In this document: positions 6,575-15,453 of the stretch, one piece after another
Numbering within the stretch: the stretch's first letter is position 1
Layout: every line of letters starts with the position of its first letter
NCBI RefSeq assembly: GCF_006440735.1
Contig: NZ_VFUA01000054.1
Coordinates: 1-43,682 of the forward strand
Reading direction: 5' to 3'
DNA: 43,682 nt
From: Mesorhizobium sp. B2-7-1
GTDB taxonomy: Bacteria; Pseudomonadota; Alphaproteobacteria; Rhizobiales; Rhizobiaceae
Position numbers and translations under genes: made by a program
The notes under the pieces: model-generated
Seen by the model: only the letters and a program-made list of their open reading frames with translations
What the model was told of the DNA's origin: nothing
Databases searched by the model: none

Positions 6575-7612
6575 ATGGCGCTTCCATCCGAAATGCGGGG
6601 CTTGCTGCTCGTCGGCCACGGTTACACCAGGACGCCTTCGGCGGCCGCGCTGGAGGCGATGGAGCCTTACCTCCGGCCCGGCAGCATCGCGGTGCCGGAG
6701 CCGGGGCCGACACAGGCGCTGATCAAGGTCAGCCTCGCCTCGATCAACCCGTCCGACATCGCCTTCATCAAGGGCCAGTACGGCCAGCCGCGGGTCAAGG
6801 GCCGTCCGGCCGGCTTCGAAGGCGTCGGCGTTGTCGTCGCCACTGGCGACGACGCCTATGCCCGGAGCCTGGCGGGAAAGCGCGTTGGCTTCGCCACCGG
6901 CGTGTCGAACTGGGGCGCATGGGCGGATTATGCGGTTGCCGAGGCGGCGTCCTGCATCCCGCTCATCGACACGGTGCGCGACGAGGACGGCGCCGCGATG
7001 ATCGTCAATCCTCTGACCGCCTTGGCTATGTTCGACATCGTCAAGCAAGAGGGCGAAAAAGCCTTCGTCATGACCGCGGGCGCCAGCCAGCTCTGCAAGC
7101 TGATCATCGGGCTGGCGAAGGAGGCAGGTTTCCGGCCGATCGTCACCGTGCGCCGGGACGAGCAGATCCCGCTTTTGAAGGAGCTCGGCGCCGCCCATGT
7201 GCTCAACGAGAAGGCGGCGGATTTCGAGGCGACGTTGCGCGAGGTGATGAAGGCCGAGCAACCGCGCATCTTCCTCGACGCGGTGACCGGCCCGCTGGCT
7301 TCGACCATCTTCAACGCCATGCCGAAACGCGCCCGCTGGATCGTCTATGGAAGGCTCGACGCCGAGCCGACGGTGATCCGCGAGCCCGGCCAGTTGATCT
7401 TCCAGCACAAGCGTGTCGAAGGTTTCTGGCTGGCGGAATGGATGCGGCAGTTCCGCGACAGGCTGGGTCCGGCGGTGCTGGAGGCGCAGAAGCGCTTTTC
7501 CGACGGACGCTGGTCGACCGACGTCACGGCGGTCGTGCCGCTGGGTGAGGCGATGGCGCGATTGCCGGCCGAGCTCGCCAAGCCCAATGGAAAGGTGTTC
7601 ATCAAGCCGTGA
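6575..7612 (+). CDS. MDR-family oxidoreductase, quinone-reductase-like (345 aa)
   Basis: This is a medium-chain dehydrogenase/reductase. The N-terminal catalytic domain contains SLASINPSDIAFIKGQYG and a GFEGVGVVV block; the structural-zinc cysteine cluster is absent, as in quinone oxidoreductase and enoyl-reductase-like members. The Rossmann domain starts near residue 160 (VMTAGASQLCKLIIGLAK). The gene begins 5 bases after the acyl-CoA dehydrogenase stop and is surely co-transcribed. A role as NAD(P)H-dependent enoyl or carbonyl reductase in the same acyl pathway fits, but the substrate is not determined. Confidence 0.83.
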   Translation: MALPSEMRGLLLVGHGYTRTPSAAALEAMEPYLRPGSIAVPEPGPTQALIKVSLASINPSDIAFIKGQYGQPRVKGRPAGFEGVGVVVATGDDAYARSLAGKRVGFATGVSNWGAWADYAVAEAASCIPLIDTVRDEDGAAMIVNPLTALAMFDIVKQEGEKAFVMTAGASQLCKLIIGLAKEAGFRPIVTVRRDEQIPLLKELGAAHVLNEKAADFEATLREVMKAEQPRIFLDAVTGPLASTIFNAMPKRARWIVYGRLDAEPTVIREPGQLIFQHKRVEGFWLAEWMRQFRDRLGPAVLEAQKRFSDGRWSTDVTAVVPLGEAMARLPAELAKPNGKVFIKP

Positions 7613-7795
7613 AGCAATCCGGCGCCGATCGCGGCCGGTGGGATCGGAGCCGATGCCTTCGAACACAAAGCCGTGATCGGTGAGAGGGCGGCGGAAAAAT
7701 GTCGTTGTTCCAACGTCCTTTGCGTCGCGCCGGTAACAGTCACGCTTGGATGTTCTATTTCATTTCGTTGTGATATCTCGCCGGCGGTGAAGGCC

Positions 7796-7818
7796 GGGCG
7801 GCGATGGGAAAGCCGCCC
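7796..7818. other. Hairpin in the 228-base gap before the glycan operon
   Basis: GGGCGGC (7796-7802) and GCCGCCC (7812-7818) form a perfect 7-bp stem with a 9-base loop, 22 bases upstream of the GT87 start codon. No T-run follows, so it looks more like a leader hairpin than a terminator. The rest of 7613-7840 shows no convincing gene. Confidence 0.4.
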
Positions 7819-7840
7819 TGGTCGGAGCGCGGGGTGTGCT

Positions 7841-9007
7841 ATGACGGTAACCAAGCCGGTTTTCGACCGTTTGGGGTTTTGGCTTTGGGTCGGGGCGTTT
7901 GTGATTGTGCTTGGCCTGGCGCTGTGGTCGCCCAATGCGCGTTCGGTGGTCCATATCTATAGACATGGCAGCGAAGCTTTCCTGGACCGCCAACCGCTGT
8001 ACCAGGTCGAAGTCGCCATGGGCTATCTGTACGCTCCCGCCTTCGCCGTCCTCTATGTTCCCCTGCTGAAGCTCGGGCCGCATCTGGGCAATATTTTGTG
8101 GCACATGCTCGGCTTTTCGGTGCTGACCTTTGCCGCGATGCGTCAGGTGCGCAGGCTCGGCGGCCAGGAGCAGACATGGCTGCTGTCCTTCGGTCTTTTC
8201 CTTGCCCTGCCGGTGGCGCTGGCAGCGCTTCGCAACGGTCAGGCAACGATCTTGCTCGCCGGGGCGTGCTGGTTGCTGACGCTGTCGACACTCGAGGGGC
8301 GCCGGGCCGAAAGCTTCTTCTGGGCCACGCTTGCGATCATCGCCAAGCCGACCGCGATCATCATGCTGCTTCTGGCGGGGGCGCTGCGTCCCAGGCTGAT
8401 ACCGGCGCTGGTGCTGGCGGTCGTTGTCGCTTTGGCCATCCCTTATGGCTTTGCGCCGACCGACTACATCAACGCGCAGTACCATGATTTCTTCCTGCTG
8501 CTGACGTCGATGACCGTCGACCCAACCGGCCCCTTCGTTCCGGCCGACTTCACGGCGCCTTTCACGCGGTTCGGGATGCCGATCCCTGAGTCCGTGGCGA
8601 CGATCGTGCGCGTCGTCGCTGGTCTGCTCACACTTTGGCTGGTGCTCCAGTTCGACCGCAGGCTGGACTCCAACATCAGCGGGCTGGCTATCTTCCTCGC
8701 CGCGGCATTCTACATGTGCGTCTTCAATCCGCGGGTCGAGCAGAACACCTATGCCATGGTCGCGGTGCCTGCCGGTCTCTCCATCGCCCTTTTGTGGCGG
8801 GAGAAGGGAGCCGGGACCATGTGCTGGTTTTTGGCAATGCTCCTCTTCGTCACCGGACTGACCAGTGTCGATCTGCGACTGCACGATCTTTTCCACCTGT
8901 GGTTCCGACCGATCAGCATCAGCATAATTGCCTCGATGCTCATCGGCTGGTTCTGGACGCAAGACAGACGGAAGGTGCCTGCCGCCGGAGCCGTCGCGCA
9001 TGGCTGA
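7841..9007 (+). CDS. GT87-like (DUF2029) membrane glycosyltransferase (388 aa)
   Basis: This is a polytopic membrane protein with about ten hydrophobic segments, the first at residues 9-30 (DRLGFWLWVGAFVIVLGLAL). The early periplasmic loop has the acidic/aromatic pattern HGSEAFLDRQPLYQ followed by YLYAPAFAVLYVPLL, and NGQATILLAGACWLL lies in the middle. These features match DUF2029/GT87 glycosyltransferases, which use polyprenyl-phosphate sugars on the outer side of the inner membrane. The start at 7841 precedes the first membrane helix; an upstream in-frame ATG at 7673 adds an unlikely Cys/Arg-rich leader. The stop overlaps the next start by 8 bases, the first coupling in a four-gene operon. 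Confidence 0.78.
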   Translation: MTVTKPVFDRLGFWLWVGAFVIVLGLALWSPNARSVVHIYRHGSEAFLDRQPLYQVEVAMGYLYAPAFAVLYVPLLKLGPHLGNILWHMLGFSVLTFAAMRQVRRLGGQEQTWLLSFGLFLALPVALAALRNGQATILLAGACWLLTLSTLEGRRAESFFWATLAIIAKPTAIIMLLLAGALRPRLIPALVLAVVVALAIPYGFAPTDYINAQYHDFFLLLTSMTVDPTGPFVPADFTAPFTRFGMPIPESVATIVRVVAGLLTLWLVLQFDRRLDSNISGLAIFLAAAFYMCVFNPRVEQNTYAMVAVPAGLSIALLWREKGAGTMCWFLAMLLFVTGLTSVDLRLHDLFHLWFRPISISIIASMLIGWFWTQDRRKVPAAGAVAHG

Positions 9008-9968
9008 GATGCTCGACATCATCGCGCCGTTCTTCAACGAGACCGAATCCGCGATCGCCTTCGTCGGGTTGCTCGACAGGCTGGAAGTGGCCGTGGCGGA
9101 GCGTTTCGGCATGACGGTCCGCAAGATACTCGTCGACGACGGCAGCCGCGACGGCAGCGCCGAGACGTTCGCGGCCGCGCTCTCCGGCTCCTGGGAGATC
9201 GTGCGGCTCAGCCGCAATTTCGGCAAGGAAGCGGCGGTGCTCGCCGGCCTTGACCATTCCCGCGGCGACATGGTCCTGATCATGGACTCCGATCTCCAGC
9301 ATTCCATGGACATCAGTCTGAAAATGATCGGCGAACTGGTCGAGCATCGGGAGATCGATGTCGTCTACGCGCAGAACGACCGGCGCGAGGGAAGCTGGCG
9401 GCGCAGCCAGTTGGCGCGGCTGTTCTACAGGCTGATCAACAGCAGCCAGCGTTTCGATATTCCCGAGAATGCCGGAGATTTCCGCGTCATGCGCGGTGCG
9501 GTGGCGCGCGCCTTGACCAGCGTGCGGGACAAGCGGCGTTTCAACAAGGGCCTGTTCGCCTGGGCCGGCTTCCGCCAGAAGGCGGTGCTGTACTCGCCGG
9601 AAAACCGCGCCGGCGGCACGTCGAAATGGACCAGGTTCAACCTGATCGCATTCTCGCTGGAAGGGTTCACTTCGTTTTCCGTGATCCCGCTGCGCGTCAT
9701 CAGCCTCATCGGATTGCTGGCGGCGTTTGCCGGTCTGGCCTATGGCGTGAAGGTGCTCTTCGAGGTGCTGTTTTACGGCATCGCCGTGCCCGGCTACCCC
9801 AGCATCATGGTCGCCGTCGTGCTTTTGGGCGGCCTCAACCTGGCGCTGCTCGGCCTGATCGGCGAGTATGTCTGGGTCACGCTCAGCGAAAGCAAGGACC
9901 GGCCCGTCTACATCGTGCGCGACGTGCTGCACGGCAATGCCGCAGAGCAGGTCGCGCACGACAAATGA
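9000..9968 (+). CDS. GT2 polyprenyl-phosphate glycosyltransferase (322 aa)
   Basis: The N-terminal GT-A catalytic domain has IAPFFNETESA, VDDGSRDGS and MDSDLQH (metal-binding DxD). Two C-terminal membrane helices follow (about residues 230-255 and 268-293). This is the layout of GtrB, ArnC and FlmF enzymes, which load a sugar from a nucleotide donor onto undecaprenyl phosphate at the inner membrane. The start at 9000 overlaps the GT87 gene by 8 bases and the stop overlaps the deacetylase gene as ATGA. The neighbours suggest an N-acetylhexosamine donor, which is inference. Confidence 0.88.
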   Translation: MAEMLDIIAPFFNETESAIAFVGLLDRLEVAVAERFGMTVRKILVDDGSRDGSAETFAAALSGSWEIVRLSRNFGKEAAVLAGLDHSRGDMVLIMDSDLQHSMDISLKMIGELVEHREIDVVYAQNDRREGSWRRSQLARLFYRLINSSQRFDIPENAGDFRVMRGAVARALTSVRDKRRFNKGLFAWAGFRQKAVLYSPENRAGGTSKWTRFNLIAFSLEGFTSFSVIPLRVISLIGLLAAFAGLAYGVKVLFEVLFYGIAVPGYPSIMVAVVLLGGLNLALLGLIGEYVWVTLSESKDRPVYIVRDVLHGNAAEQVAHDK

Positions 9969-10777
9969 CCAGGTCGATCCGACTGATCGCCGACGATTAC
10001 GGCCTGGCGCCGGGGGTATCGAGCGCGATCCTCGACCTCATCGAGCGTGGCCGCCTGACCGGAACCGGATGCATGACCGGTTTTCCCGAATGGGACGAGG
10101 CGGCGGCGCGCATCAGGCCGTTCCGCCAACAGGCCGCTATCGGGCTGCACCTGACCCTCACCGACCAGATCGCCGTGACCGGTGCGTCCAGCCTGGCGCC
10201 GGAAGGCAAGTTGCCCGGGCTCGCCTCGCTTGCCCTGCCGATGCGGCGCGGGCGCATCGACGAGCAGGACGTCCATGCCGAGCTCGACGCGCAATACAGC
10301 CGCTTCGTCGAAGCGCTGGGCGGCCCGCCTGACTATATCGACGGACACCAGCATGTGCATTTTCTTCCAGCGGCACGCCGTTGGTTGCTCGCCCGTTTTG
10401 AGCGAAGCGCGCACAAGCCGGCGCTACGAGGCGCGCCCGGGCTCGCCGGCCTGGATGCCAAGATCGCGGCGATCGCCGCTCTGGCCGCCGGTTTCAACAG
10501 GTCGATGCAACGGGCCGGTTTCAGCGTGATGACGCCGCTTTCCGGGATCTATGACTGGCGCCAGCCGGAGAAATTCGCCCCAACGCTGCGCGCCGCAGTC
10601 GATACTTTGCCCGAACAAGCCGTGTTCATGTGCCATCCGGGCCACGTCGATGACATTTTGCGCGGGCGCGACCCGATGCAGGGCGTGCGCGAAGTCGAAT
10701 TCGGCTTCCTGGCCTCCGGCGATTTCGGCGCCAGCCTCGACAAGGCCGGAGCCCGCGTCATGGACGGCCGTGCATGA
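9965..10777 (+). CDS. YdjC/ChbG/HpnK-family carbohydrate deacetylase (270 aa)
   Basis: The metal-binding residues of the YdjC family are present: Asp10-Asp11 in ADDYG, a His in IGLHLTLTD, and GHQHVH near residue 122. These enzymes remove acetyl groups from N-acetylated sugars. The reading frame is open upstream, but the ATG at 9965, in a 4-base overlap with the GT2 stop, gives the conserved start RLIADDYG. Placement between a polyprenyl-phosphate glycosyltransferase and a GtrA flippase recalls Francisella NaxD, which deacetylates undecaprenyl-phosphate-GalNAc. A hopanoid HpnK role is less likely because no hopanoid genes are nearby. Confidence 0.86.
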   Translation: MTRSIRLIADDYGLAPGVSSAILDLIERGRLTGTGCMTGFPEWDEAAARIRPFRQQAAIGLHLTLTDQIAVTGASSLAPEGKLPGLASLALPMRRGRIDEQDVHAELDAQYSRFVEALGGPPDYIDGHQHVHFLPAARRWLLARFERSAHKPALRGAPGLAGLDAKIAAIAALAAGFNRSMQRAGFSVMTPLSGIYDWRQPEKFAPTLRAAVDTLPEQAVFMCHPGHVDDILRGRDPMQGVREVEFGFLASGDFGASLDKAGARVMDGRA

Positions 10778-11184
10778 GCAGCGCCGGCCAGCCGCAGCGT
10801 TCGACCGGCAACAAGATAGTCCGTTTCGCCCTGGTCGGGCTGGTCAATACCGGCATCGACCTCGTCGCTTTTTTCCTGCTGCTCAAGCTCGCGGTACCGG
10901 CTTTGGCCGCCAATATCGGCGCGTGGTTCGCCGCGGTTCTCTTCTCCTTCGTGGCGAATGGCTTCTGGTCGTTCGAACGGGACCCGGATATCCGGCTGCA
11001 CCGCTCCTTCCTGCGCTTCGTCTCGCTGGGCGCGCTGATTTCGCTTGGCGTTTCCAGTCTTTCAATCGCCGTCCTGGCCGGGACCATCGGCGTGTGGCCG
11101 GCAAAGATCATCGGCGTCGTGGTGGCCGCCGTGCTGAATTTCCTGGCGGCGCGCTGGTCGATCGAGGGCCGTTTGTTGAAGTAA
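10774..11184 (+). CDS. GtrA-family membrane protein, probable lipid-linked sugar flippase (136 aa)
   Basis: This is a small four-helix membrane protein. The family signature VRFALVGLVNTGIDLVAFF opens the domain at about residue 14, and FVANGFWSFERD ends the second hairpin. GtrA-like proteins are thought to flip polyprenyl-phosphate sugars to the periplasmic face. The start overlaps the deacetylase stop by 4 bases. The stop is separated by one base from the convergent stop of the RND pump, with no obvious terminator between. Confidence 0.88.
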   Translation: MSSAGQPQRSTGNKIVRFALVGLVNTGIDLVAFFLLLKLAVPALAANIGAWFAAVLFSFVANGFWSFERDPDIRLHRSFLRFVSLGALISLGVSSLSIAVLAGTIGVWPAKIIGVVVAAVLNFLAARWSIEGRLLK

Positions 11185-11185
11185 T

Positions 11186-14100
11186 CTACTCGGCCGGCTC
11201 CGCGTCGATATAGACCGCTTCCTCGAGCTCGCGCTTCAGCCGGGCTTCCTCATGCGCCTTGGGCGTGACGAAGCGGCCAAGCAGCAGATAGGCGACCGGG
11301 GTCAAGAACAAGGTCGAGACGGTGGCCAGCCCCAGGCCGCCGACGATGACCCAGCCCAGCGCCACGCGCGCCTCGGCGCCTGCGCCGGCGGCCAGCACCA
11401 GCGGCACGCCGCCGAGCACGGTGCAGATCATGGTCATCATAACCGGGCGCAGGCGAATGGTCGACGCCTGTTCGATCGCTTCGCGCACGCCCAGCCCACG
11501 GTCGCGCAGTTGGTTGGCGAACTCGACGATCAGGATGCCGTTCTTGGCCATGACGCCGACCAGGAGCACCAGGCCGATCTGGCTGTAGGCGTTGAGGCTG
11601 GTGCCCGACAGAAGCAGCGCGAAGATGGCGCAGGCAAGCCCCAGCGGCACCGTCGCCATGATGATGACGGCGCTGACGAAGCTCTCGAACTGGGCCGCCA
11701 GCACCAGGAGGATGATGATCAGCGCAAAGCTGAAGACGGCGATCATGGCGTTGTTGCTCTCGCCGAGCGTGGCGGCTTCGGCGAGCGGCAGGATGCGCGC
11801 GCCCGGCGGCAGCAGCGGCGTCGCGATCGCCTCGGCCCTGGTCAGCGCCTCGCCGAGCGCGAAGCCGCTGCCGAGGTTGGCGGTGATCGCGACCGAGGGC
11901 TGCTGCTGCTCGCGCGTCAGCGACGGCGGTACGGCGCGTTCGGTCAACGTGGCGATGGTCGACATCGGCACGAAGCGACTGTCGGAAGTCTTCAGGAAGA
12001 TGTTTTCGAGATCCGTCGGATCGTTGATCGGGTTGGTGGTCGAGACCAGCTTCACGCCATAGCTGCGGTCGGCGATGTAGACGTCGACGACATCGTTGCC
12101 GTCGAGCATGGCCTGCAGCGTGTCGGCGAGCCCGGTGATGTCGATGCCGAGATCGGAGGCGCGCTCGCGGTCGATGGCCACCGCCAACTGCGGCTGCGTC
12201 GGATCGACGGAAAGCCGCGGCGTCTGGAAGCGCGGGTCCTGACGCATCTCGTCGACGACCTTCACCGCCGCTTCGCTCAGCGCCTTGCGGTCGTTGCCGA
12301 CCAGCGCGAATTGCAGGCCGTTGCCGGCGCCGCGAATGCCGAGGCTGTTCGGCTGCACCGGGAAGACGCGCACGCTCGGCACCTGCTTCGTCAGGCGGCT
12401 GATGTCGGCCATGATCTCCTGCTGGCTGCGGCTGCGCTCGTCCCAGGGCGCCAGCGTCATCACCATGAAGCCCGAATTGTAGGAGCCGTTGTTGCCGGCG
12501 TTCTCGAAGGTCGAGCGGATCTCGCCGGAATCGCGCAGCGGCTGGATCAGTCGCTCGATCTTGCGCATCTGCTCGGTCGTGTAGTCGAGGCTGACGCCTT
12601 GCGGCGCGTTGATGCGCAACAGCACCACGGCGCGGTCTTCCGTGGGTGTCAGTTCCTGGCGGATGGTGCCGAACAGGGTGAAGGCGGTACCGGCGAAAAT
12701 CAGCGCGACCAGCACCACGATCCACGGCGCGTCGAGGCAAAGACGCAGGCAGCGCTTGTAGAGCCCGTGCAAGGCGCCGCCGATGCCGGTGCCGCCTTCA
12801 TGGTGAAGCGACGCGGTGGTCAGCATGCGCGAGGCAAGCATCGGGCAGAGCGTCAGCGCGACCACGCAGGAGAGCAGCACCGACATCGCCAGCACGAAGC
12901 CGAATTCGCGGAACAGGCCGCCGGTCTGTCCCGGTAGGAAGGAGATCGGCACGAAGACGGCGACCAGCGTCAGCGTGGTGGCGACGACGGCGAAGAACAC
13001 TTCCTGGGTGCCGAGCACCGCCGCGGCGCGCGGCCCCATGCCTTCGTTGCGGCGGCGCACGATGTTTTCCAGCACGACGATGGCGTCGTCGACGACAAGG
13101 CCTGTCGCCAGCACCAGCGCCAGCAGGGTCAGGATGTTGACGGAGAAGCCGGCGAGATAGATGGCCGCGATGGTGCCGATCATGGCCACGGGCATCGATA
13201 GGCCGGGGATCAGCGTCGCGCGCCAGTCGAGCAGGAAGGCGTAGATGACGATGAGCACGATCGAGACCGACAGCGCCAGCGCGATCTCGACCTCGTGCAC
13301 GGCGCCGTCGACGAAGACGGCATCGTCGCTGGTCACCTTGATGGCCATGCCCGCGGGCAGCGTCTCCTGAAGTTTCGAGACGGCGGCCCTCACGCCGGTC
13401 GAGATGTCGAGCGTGTTCGATTCCGCCTGGCGGATGATGCCCAGCCCAATGCCGGTCTTGCTGTCGGAGCGCAAAGAGGTCTGGCCGATATCGGGGCCGA
13501 GCGTCACGGTGGCGACGTCGCGGATACGAGTGGCGCCGCCGATGACGATGTTCTCGAACTCCTCCGGCGTGGTCACGTCGGCGGTCGTGCGCACGATGAG
13601 GTCCTGGTTCGTCGTGGTGATCGAGCCGGCCGGGGAATCGAAGGCGACCGAGGCAAGCGCCTTTCTCAGGTCGGCGACGGTGAAGCCCTGGCTCGCCAGC
13701 TTGTTCTGGTCGACGTCGATGCGGAAGATCTTGTCGCGGTCGCCGGAGACCTGGACGTCGGCGACGCCGGGAACCGCGGCGAGCTCGTCCTCGATGCGGT
13801 CCTGGACCAGCACAGTCATGTCCTGGACCGACATGGTGTCGGAAGTGACCGCCAGCCGCATCACCGGGTCGGAGTTCGCGTCGGCCTTGACGATACGCGG
13901 TGCGTCGGCGGTTTCGGGAAGCTGGTTGGTGATGCGGCTGACGGTATCGCGCACGTCGGAGGCGGCGACGTTGAGGTCGACGCCGTCATTGAACTCGATG
14001 GTGACGCGGCTCTGGCCGAAGGAGGAGGTGGACGAAATCGACTTGACGCCGGAGACGCGCGCGACGGCGCCTTCGATCGCGTCCGTCAGCTCGCGGTCGA

Positions 14101-14302
14101 CGGTTTCGGCGGCCGCGCCCTCAAAGGTGGTGTTGACGGTGATGACGGGCCGGTCGACATCCGGCAATTCGCGGATCTCGACGCCCCAGAAGGCGGCAAG
14201 TCCGGCAACCGCGATCAGCGTGTTGAGCACGAAGGCCATGACCGGCCTGCGGATGAAAAGCGCGGTCAGGCCCGATCCCGAGGCGGCGTCGCCGGCGCTC
14301 AT
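11186..14302 (-). CDS. RND-family efflux transporter, inner membrane subunit (1038 aa)
   Basis: This is a full-length HAE1-type pump related to AcrB/MexF. An N-terminal membrane helix (RPVMAFVLNTLIAVAGLAAF) precedes the first porter domain. The proton-relay helix contains the two aspartates in LATGLVVDDAIVVLENIVR (near residue 400). A second set of helices follows residue 850 and includes AQFESFVSAVIIMATVP and GVMAKNGILIVEFANQLRD. It exports hydrophobic toxins or drugs with proton exchange as a trimer. The start overlaps the adaptor gene by 4 bases. No outer membrane TolC-like gene is in the window, so the partner must be elsewhere. The substrate is unknown. Confidence 0.93.
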   Translation of the reverse strand: MSAGDAASGSGLTALFIRRPVMAFVLNTLIAVAGLAAFWGVEIRELPDVDRPVITVNTTFEGAAAETVDRELTDAIEGAVARVSGVKSISSTSSFGQSRVTIEFNDGVDLNVAASDVRDTVSRITNQLPETADAPRIVKADANSDPVMRLAVTSDTMSVQDMTVLVQDRIEDELAAVPGVADVQVSGDRDKIFRIDVDQNKLASQGFTVADLRKALASVAFDSPAGSITTTNQDLIVRTTADVTTPEEFENIVIGGATRIRDVATVTLGPDIGQTSLRSDSKTGIGLGIIRQAESNTLDISTGVRAAVSKLQETLPAGMAIKVTSDDAVFVDGAVHEVEIALALSVSIVLIVIYAFLLDWRATLIPGLSMPVAMIGTIAAIYLAGFSVNILTLLALVLATGLVVDDAIVVLENIVRRRNEGMGPRAAAVLGTQEVFFAVVATTLTLVAVFVPISFLPGQTGGLFREFGFVLAMSVLLSCVVALTLCPMLASRMLTTASLHHEGGTGIGGALHGLYKRCLRLCLDAPWIVVLVALIFAGTAFTLFGTIRQELTPTEDRAVVLLRINAPQGVSLDYTTEQMRKIERLIQPLRDSGEIRSTFENAGNNGSYNSGFMVMTLAPWDERSRSQQEIMADISRLTKQVPSVRVFPVQPNSLGIRGAGNGLQFALVGNDRKALSEAAVKVVDEMRQDPRFQTPRLSVDPTQPQLAVAIDRERASDLGIDITGLADTLQAMLDGNDVVDVYIADRSYGVKLVSTTNPINDPTDLENIFLKTSDSRFVPMSTIATLTERAVPPSLTREQQQPSVAITANLGSGFALGEALTRAEAIATPLLPPGARILPLAEAATLGESNNAMIAVFSFALIIILLVLAAQFESFVSAVIIMATVPLGLACAIFALLLSGTSLNAYSQIGLVLLVGVMAKNGILIVEFANQLRDRGLGVREAIEQASTIRLRPVMMTMICTVLGGVPLVLAAGAGAEARVALGWVIVGGLGLATVSTLFLTPVAYLLLGRFVTPKAHEEARLKRELEEAVYIDAEPAE

Positions 14303-15453
14303 GAGCCTTCGGCCTCGGCGGCGCGATCCTGGCCGGCGATGCGGACATCGCCGCCTTCGCTGACGCTCTGCGTGCCTTCAGTCACCACCATGTCGCCGCT
14401 CACGACCGGCGCATCGATCAGCACCGTCTCGGTGTTGCGCTGGATGATGCGCACCGGAACACGCTTGGCCTTGCCGTTGGCGACGGCCCAGACATAGGCG
14501 CCGTCGGTGCCCCACTGGATGGCGAGCGGGCTGACCGCCGGATAGGTATCGCCGGGGAACCGCATGCCGATCTGGAAGGACATGCCGGCGCGCAGCGAAT
14601 CGGCGGGGTTGGCGATCGTCGCCTTGACGAGCAGGGTGCGGCTGTTCTCGTCGATGTGGTTGTCGATGGCCGAGACGGTGCCGGTGTAGACCTGGTTGGG
14701 GTTGGCCAAGGGCGTGGCCGACAGCTGGGCGCCGACCTTGACGGCGGCGGCGAAGCGTTCCGGCACCCAGAAATCGACCAGGATCGAGGAGCGGTCATCG
14801 AGCGTGGCGATCGCCGACTGGCTGGTGACGTAGTTGCCGGCGGCGATCGGCAGGATGCCGACAGTGCCTTCGATCGGCGCCACGACCGAACGGCGCTCGA
14901 GCGCGAGCTCGGCGTCGCGCAGCGCCAGCCTGGCGTTGGCGAGCGTCACCTGGGCATCGGCGACGGCAACGGGCGTGGCCGCATTGGACGCCCTGAGCGA
15001 TTTTACCCGGTCGAGCTTGGACTGCGCATCCTCGATCGCCACCTGGGCGCGGTCGCGCGCGATCACTTCCGTTTCGGAATCGAGCCTGGCGATGACATCG
15101 CCCTTTTCGACATGCGTGCCGGACTGGACCAGCAGCTCCGTCAGGCGTCCGGACGAGTATGGGTTGACGGTGACGGTGGCGTTGGCGCGGCCGGTGCCGA
15201 TCGCCTGCAGCCTGTCGTTGATGGTGGCGGTGCCGGTGGGAGAAGCGACGATGGTCACGACCTGGCCGGCGCGGTTGCGTCCGGACTGGCCGGTGCCGGC
15301 GGCGCTTTCCGTCGCGGGGGGTGTCGCGGCGATGACGCCGTCCATTCCCCAGCGCGCCAGTGTCTCCGGCGCGCCGGGATAAAAGCGCGCCCAGGCGGCC
15401 ACGGCGGCGACCAAAATCACAAGCGCTGCAACAATCTGTTTCCAGCTCGACAT
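14299..15453 (-). CDS. RND efflux periplasmic adaptor (HlyD/AcrA family, 384 aa)
   Basis: An N-terminal membrane anchor (SWKQIVAALVILVAAVAAWA) is followed by a lipoyl half-motif (SSGRLTELLVQSGTHVEKGD), a helical hairpin (about 120-170), the second lipoyl half (APIEGTVGILPIAAGNYVT) and beta-barrel and membrane-proximal domains. The start at 15453 has GGAG five bases upstream and places the anchor first; an open frame continues upstream to 15582 but encodes no conserved sequence. It bridges the pump encoded immediately downstream to an outer membrane channel. The gene pair is transcribed leftward, presumably from the 15454-15600 region. Confidence 0.9.
   Translation of the reverse strand: MSSWKQIVAALVILVAAVAAWARFYPGAPETLARWGMDGVIAATPPATESAAGTGQSGRNRAGQVVTIVASPTGTATINDRLQAIGTGRANATVTVNPYSSGRLTELLVQSGTHVEKGDVIARLDSETEVIARDRAQVAIEDAQSKLDRVKSLRASNAATPVAVADAQVTLANARLALRDAELALERRSVVAPIEGTVGILPIAAGNYVTSQSAIATLDDRSSILVDFWVPERFAAAVKVGAQLSATPLANPNQVYTGTVSAIDNHIDENSRTLLVKATIANPADSLRAGMSFQIGMRFPGDTYPAVSPLAIQWGTDGAYVWAVANGKAKRVPVRIIQRNTETVLIDAPVVSGDMVVTEGTQSVSEGGDVRIAGQDRAAEAEGS

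Noticed and set aside
11252..12937. A 561-codon plus-strand open frame
   Set aside because: It lies inside the RND pump gene on the other strand, and its product is dominated by Arg, Gln, Asp and His repeats typical of shadow frames.
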